Source: Planctomycetota bacterium (GTDB taxonomy: Bacteria > Planctomycetota > Planctomycetia > Pirellulales > Thermoguttaceae). Taken from it: a stretch of DNA of 8,845 nucleotides. The notes under the pieces are model-generated. The model had not been told where the DNA came from. It made no database searches and saw only the letters and a list, made by a program, of their open reading frames with translations. Made by a program: the position numbers and the translations under genes. Each line of letters begins with the position of its first letter. The first letter of the stretch is position 1. The stretch covers positions 1-8,845 of the forward strand of contig DQVB01000640.1 in NCBI GenBank assembly GCA_015661985.1, given 5' to 3'. Positions 6,242-8,845 of this stretch are shown here, piece by piece.

Positions 6242-6269
6242 ACTATAGCCAAATAAACAACCATGTCAA
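6242..6269 (-). promoter_or_regulatory. Sigma-70-type promoter of arsR and the following genes
   Basis: On the minus strand, TTGACA (read from 6264-6269) is followed after 16 bases by TATAGT (read from 6242-6247). The -35 box is perfect and the -10 differs from TATAAT at one position. The AT-rich spacer stands out from its GC-rich surroundings. Transcription would start near 6235, leaving a leader of about 34 bases before the arsR ATG. The ArsR operator is probably on or next to it, but I see no clear dyad. Confidence 0.7.
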
Positions 6270-6545
6270 TGGCCGCCTGCAAGGAACTCCGCCCAGGAGG
6301 CGCCCACCCAACAAGGGGGTGCCGAGGTGGCCGTACGTACTGCCATCGGGGACTGGCACCCGCGGCGGGCAGAGGATGCATGTCAGCTTTTTGTCTTTTG
6401 GGCTGACAAACGGGGGGACCGTCGGGGCAAGGGGGCGCGCCGGTTTCCCCATGCCCGAGCCTGTGATCAACAGCTCACCGCTTGGCTTCAGAGCCGCGCG
6501 AGGAGCACAGTCCGGTTTGCCCCCGTTTTGCGCCGGGCTGAAGTA

Positions 6546-6567
6546 GGGCAAGCGTCCTCGCTTGCCC
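6546..6567. repeat. Compact 9-bp hairpin
   Basis: GGGCAAGCG (6546-6554) and CGCTTGCCC (6559-6567) are perfect complements around a 4-base TCCT loop. There is no T-run on either side, which argues against a terminator. It resembles a dispersed hairpin repeat. Confidence 0.6.
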
Positions 6568-6747
6568 GGAACACAACGATGCGTCTGTCGGCGCCGTTCG
6601 GGTGCTTGAATCTGGGCAAACGGAGCAGCCGGGCCCCTTGTGCAGCGAGACTCGCTGAGCCTATTCATCGGCCCCCTTTCCTCTGTGTCAGACAGCGCCA
6701 CTTTTCAGCCTGATGGCATGCGTGAATCCATAGGAGTCCATCGTTTA

Positions 6748-6803
6748 ACGGCGGGCCGCAGGCGGCCGCGTTTCACAAAGCGACGTGGCCCGCGGCCCGC
6801 CGT
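6748..6803. repeat. Long GC-rich inverted repeat downstream of arsC
   Basis: ACGGCGGGCCGC (6748-6759) is perfectly complementary to GCGGCCCGCCGT (6792-6803). One mismatch further out, TT and AA extend the arms. Inside, GGCCGCGT can pair with ACGTGGCC with one wobble, giving a second stem. It lies about 190 bases past the arsC stop. No T-run follows in the arsC direction, so it is not a standard terminator. Confidence 0.7.
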
Positions 6804-6992
6804 CAACCGACCTGTTGGTAACGACTTCAACATGCCAGCGCCCCGCGAAAAGTGCGGCTGTCCAACCGTGTGGGGAAACTTGCTTGACGCTTGGCTCTTG
6901 TGGCGGATTTCCGCACAACGCGGGCGTGGCGGGCGCGGTGTGTTCGCCGCACAGGTCCGCGCGCACAGACAAGCCGCCGCGGCGATTCACAG

Positions 6993-7427
6993 CTACGAGC
7001 GATTTGGGGTGTGCAGCTCGTGCCGCAGGTAGGCGGTAATGCGCTCTTGGATTTGATCGCGTACCGACCGGAACGCGGTCAGCCGCTGCGCGTCGTCGCC
7101 CGTCGCCTCGGCCGGGTCCGGAAAAGGCCAATGGAGTGTCTGGCCGGCGCCGAAGAAAACCGTGCACGACTCCCGGGCACGGTCGCACACGGTCACCACC
7201 AGGTCGAAGCGACGATTGCGGAACTCATCGAGATGCTTGCTGCGGTTCCCCGACATGTCCAGCCCTATTTCGGCCATGGCCCTGATGGCCAGCGGGTGGA
7301 CGAAACCAACCGGCCTGGACCCGGCCGAGTAGGCGCGCCAGCGCCCCTTCCCGAGTCGATTCCAAAGGGCCTCGGCCATCTGCGATCGGCAGGAGTTGCC
7401 CGTGCACAGGATCAAGACGGTTTTCAT
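6993..7427 (-). CDS. arsC: Arsenate reductase, thioredoxin-coupled (LMW phosphatase fold)
   Basis: This 144-residue protein reduces arsenate to arsenite in the cytoplasm. It begins MKTVLILCTGNSCRSQMAEA, with the CX5R phosphate-binding loop at C8-R14. The two further redox cysteines expected of the thioredoxin-coupled type are C81 and C88 in VVTVCDRARESC, and the general acid region is WPFPDPAEA (Asp104). GGGAGA (read from 7432-7437) lies just before the chosen ATG; a longer open frame upstream has no support. It follows the ACR3 gene by 175 bases in which I see no gene. Reduction of arsenate here supplies the substrate of ACR3, and the CXXC thioredoxin at 4011-4256 could recycle it. Confidence 0.93.
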   Translation of the reverse strand: MKTVLILCTGNSCRSQMAEALWNRLGKGRWRAYSAGSRPVGFVHPLAIRAMAEIGLDMSGNRSKHLDEFRNRRFDLVVTVCDRARESCTVFFGAGQTLHWPFPDPAEATGDDAQRLTAFRSVRDQIQERITAYLRHELHTPNRS

Positions 7428-7602
7428 GTGTTCTCCCGTTCTGGTCACTACCACCTCTCACCGCAGGCGAAGAGAACTAGGGGACCGATGCCACAGCGAC
7501 TGGAAACGATTGGTAGTCAACCAGGCGATTCCGTCCTCGCCATCGTTCTCTGCCAGGAATGCGCGTTGTGACAAAGTCTGACTCCCCGCATCGCGCCCCC
7601 GC

Positions 7603-8559
7603 CTACGCGGCTGGCTCGGCCGCCTCTTCCCCGGCCCCGATCGCCTGGCCAGGAGCCGGCTGCGCGTAGAAACGCCTCCGGAAATAGAGGGACACTTGCA
7701 CCAGCGTGATCAGAACCGGGACTTCCACCAGCGGACCGATCACCGTGGCGAACGCCTGATTCGACTGGATGCCGAAGACCGCGATGGCCACGGCAATGGC
7801 CAATTCAAAATCGTTGCTGGCCGCGGTGAGCGAGACGGTGGCGTTTTGCGGATAGTCGGCCCGGATCGGGCGAGTCTTGGCCAGGAAGAAGGTGGTCAGG
7901 AACATGAGGGCGAAATAGCACGCCAGCGGGATCGCCACGCGCACCACATCCAGCGGCAGCCGCACGATCATTTCGCCCTTGGACGAAAACATTACGACGA
8001 TCGTGAACAACAGCGCCACCAGCGTTACCGGGCTGATGCACGGAATGAACGAATGCTCGTACCACCGGCGGCCTTTGAGCGGGAGCAGGACGAGCCGTGT
8101 GAGCAGACCGCCGAGGAACGGGATGCCCAGGTAGATGAACACGGTGCGAGGGATCTCGAGCATGCCGACCTGGACGATCGCCCCTTCCAGACCGAAAAAC
8201 GTCGGCAGGACCGTGACGAAGACGTACCCGTACACGCCGTACAAGAGCACCTGGAAGATCGCATTGAACGCTACCAGGCCGGCGGCCAGGTCCCGGTCGC
8301 CGTCAGCCAGGTCGTTCCACACCAGCACCATCGCGATGCAGCGGGCCAGCCCGACCAGGATCAGCCCGAGGGCGTATTCGGGCAGATCGTATAGAAGCAG
8401 CAGGGCCAAAGCGAACATCACCGCCGGGCCGACCAGCCAGTTCTGTACCAACGAAAGGAGCAGCACCCGCGCGTTGCGGAAGACCGTACCGATCGATTCG
8501 TAACGCACCTTGGCCAGCGGCGGATAAATCATCAGGATCAGCCCCATGGCGATGGGCAC
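7603..8559 (-). CDS. Arsenite efflux permease, ACR3 family, 5'-truncated
   Basis: This encodes an arsenite/H+ antiporter of the ACR3 type (called arsB or acr3). Diagnostic parts are [16 protein letters not shown] at the start, [16 protein letters not shown] with the essential cysteine (C74 here), [18 protein letters not shown], and [10 protein letters not shown] with the essential glutamate (E279). The visible protein has 318 residues, while the family usually has about 350-370: the first membrane helix and its loop, about 40 residues, are missing. The frame opens with GTG at the point equivalent to the conserved PIAIGLI motif, and a stop codon lies 9 codons upstream with no other start between. 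An AAAGGA sequence stands about 11 bases before the GTG, so a shortened protein could still be made, but transport activity is doubtful. A MITE-like repeat begins about 30 bases upstream. The C-terminal tail is Ala/Glu-rich. Confidence 0.88.
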   Translation of the reverse strand: MPIAMGLILMIYPPLAKVRYESIGTVFRNARVLLLSLVQNWLVGPAVMFALALLLLYDLPEYALGLILVGLARCIAMVLVWNDLADGDRDLAAGLVAFNAIFQVLLYGVYGYVFVTVLPTFFGLEGAIVQVGMLEIPRTVFIYLGIPFLGGLLTRLVLLPLKGRRWYEHSFIPCISPVTLVALLFTIVVMFSSKGEMIVRLPLDVVRVAIPLACYFALMFLTTFFLAKTRPIRADYPQNATVSLTAASNDFELAIAVAIAVFGIQSNQAFATVIGPLVEVPVLITLVQVSLYFRRRFYAQPAPGQAIGAGEEAAEPAA

Positions 8560-8592
8560 CGATGGATGGTTCCTTTGTTCGGCTTACGGCTT

Positions 8593-8776
8593 GAGTTGGA
8601 GGCTCTTTCAAAACCTCCGTCCGGCGAGGCACCGGAGACCTGCGGTCATGCGATGTGCGGGGTCAGGAGACCCGCGCACAGCGCTGTTGACCCGCGCATA
8701 GCGCTGTTGACCCGCGCATAGCGCTGTTGACGCGCGCATAGCGCTTGGGTCAGGTTTTGAAACACGCTCTCAACTC
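8593..8776. repeat. MITE-like element with terminal inverted repeats and internal tandem repeats
   Basis: The element is about 184 bases. Its left end reads GAGTTG (8593-8598) then TTTCAAAACCT (8606-8616); its right end reads AGGTTTTGAAA (8752-8762) then CAACTC (8771-8776). These form imperfect terminal inverted repeats of about 25 bases. Inside are two identical 20-base units at 8681-8700 and 8701-8720 and a third with one change at 8721-8740; each holds GCGCTG and CCGCGCATA. The middle part 8632-8685 and the right end match the left repeat of the window. No coding gene is seen in it, and no clear target-site duplication. Nothing was recognised between 8777 and 8845. Confidence 0.8.
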
Positions 8777-8845
8777 GACTTTTGCCAATTCGTCACACGT
8801 CATTGCGCGACAAGAACTTGCGACAAACATGTGCGTCTGTACGGC

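Larger units (their letters stand above)
6202..6992. other. Hairpin-rich gene-free stretch between arsC and arsR
   Basis: No gene is convincing here on either strand; the open frames lack family motifs and ribosome binding sites. Besides the arsR promoter next to the gene, it holds several inverted repeats. They are GGGTGCC (6317-6323) with GGCACCC (6355-6361), TGTCAGC (6381-6387) with GCTGACA (6402-6408), the compact hairpin at 6546-6567 and the long one at 6748-6803. Motifs such as GGGACTGGCACC and GGGCAAGCG...CGCTTGCCC resemble dispersed non-coding repeats of planctomycete-type genomes (recalled, not checked). The stretch separates the ACR3-arsC pair from the arsR-led run. Confidence 0.65.

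Noticed and set aside
6243..6701. Minus-strand open frame upstream of arsR
   Set aside because: It spans several inverted repeats, contains the arsR promoter, and shows no family motif.
6748..6803. Integron attC site
   Set aside because: Only one end box (GTTTAAC) fits the core rule; the opposite box has at least two mismatches, and there is no integrase or cassette array.

Overview
This window is a GC-rich bacterial arsenic-resistance island in which every recognisable gene lies on the minus strand. Organism: the broken transposase at the left end, the small GC-rich dispersed repeats and the gene set (an ArsG-type permease, an ArsF-type thioredoxin-fold protein and a Tat-targeted flavoprotein in one run) all suggest a planctomycete or a close relative. 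This placement rests on resemblance and was not checked by any search.

Layout, in the direction of transcription (right to left): a MITE-like repeat (8593-8776); an arsenite efflux permease of the ACR3 family that has lost its N-terminus (7603-8559); a thioredoxin-coupled arsenate reductase arsC (6993-7427); a gene-free stretch of about 790 bases full of hairpins (6202-6992) that also holds a near-consensus promoter (6242-6269); arsR (5878-6201); an ArsP-like permease (4337-5773); a small CXXC thioredoxin (4011-4256); a Tat-signal flavodoxin-fold protein (3214-3924); a DGC-domain zinc-binding protein, probably arsE (2776-3162); a membrane-anchored thioredoxin-fold protein, arsF (2087-2743), followed by a decayed second copy of its C-terminal end (1988-2086); a CcdA-like permease, arsG (1169-1921); a gene-poor stretch with a long perfect hairpin (612-1168); a frameshifted transposase remnant (195-611); and a second copy of the flanking repeat (1-194).

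How the genes may work together: ArsR would control one transcript of seven genes from the promoter at 6242-6269. ArsC reduces arsenate to arsenite and ACR3 would export it, although ACR3 is damaged here. The permease plus thioredoxin pair probably handles trivalent or organic arsenic. ArsE, ArsF and ArsG correspond to the arsEFG group known for nitroaromatic arsenicals such as trivalent roxarsone (reduction of the nitro group, then efflux). The insertion of a Tat-exported flavoprotein directly upstream of arsE is the least explained part. Because ArsG keeps the two Cys-Pro sites of CcdA and ArsF has a CPTC site outside the membrane, the module could also be a transmembrane electron-transfer system. 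That is inference only.

Similar repeats stand at both ends of the island, one next to a dead transposase and the other about 30 bases upstream of a truncated gene, which suggests the island was assembled or moved by recombination between repeats.
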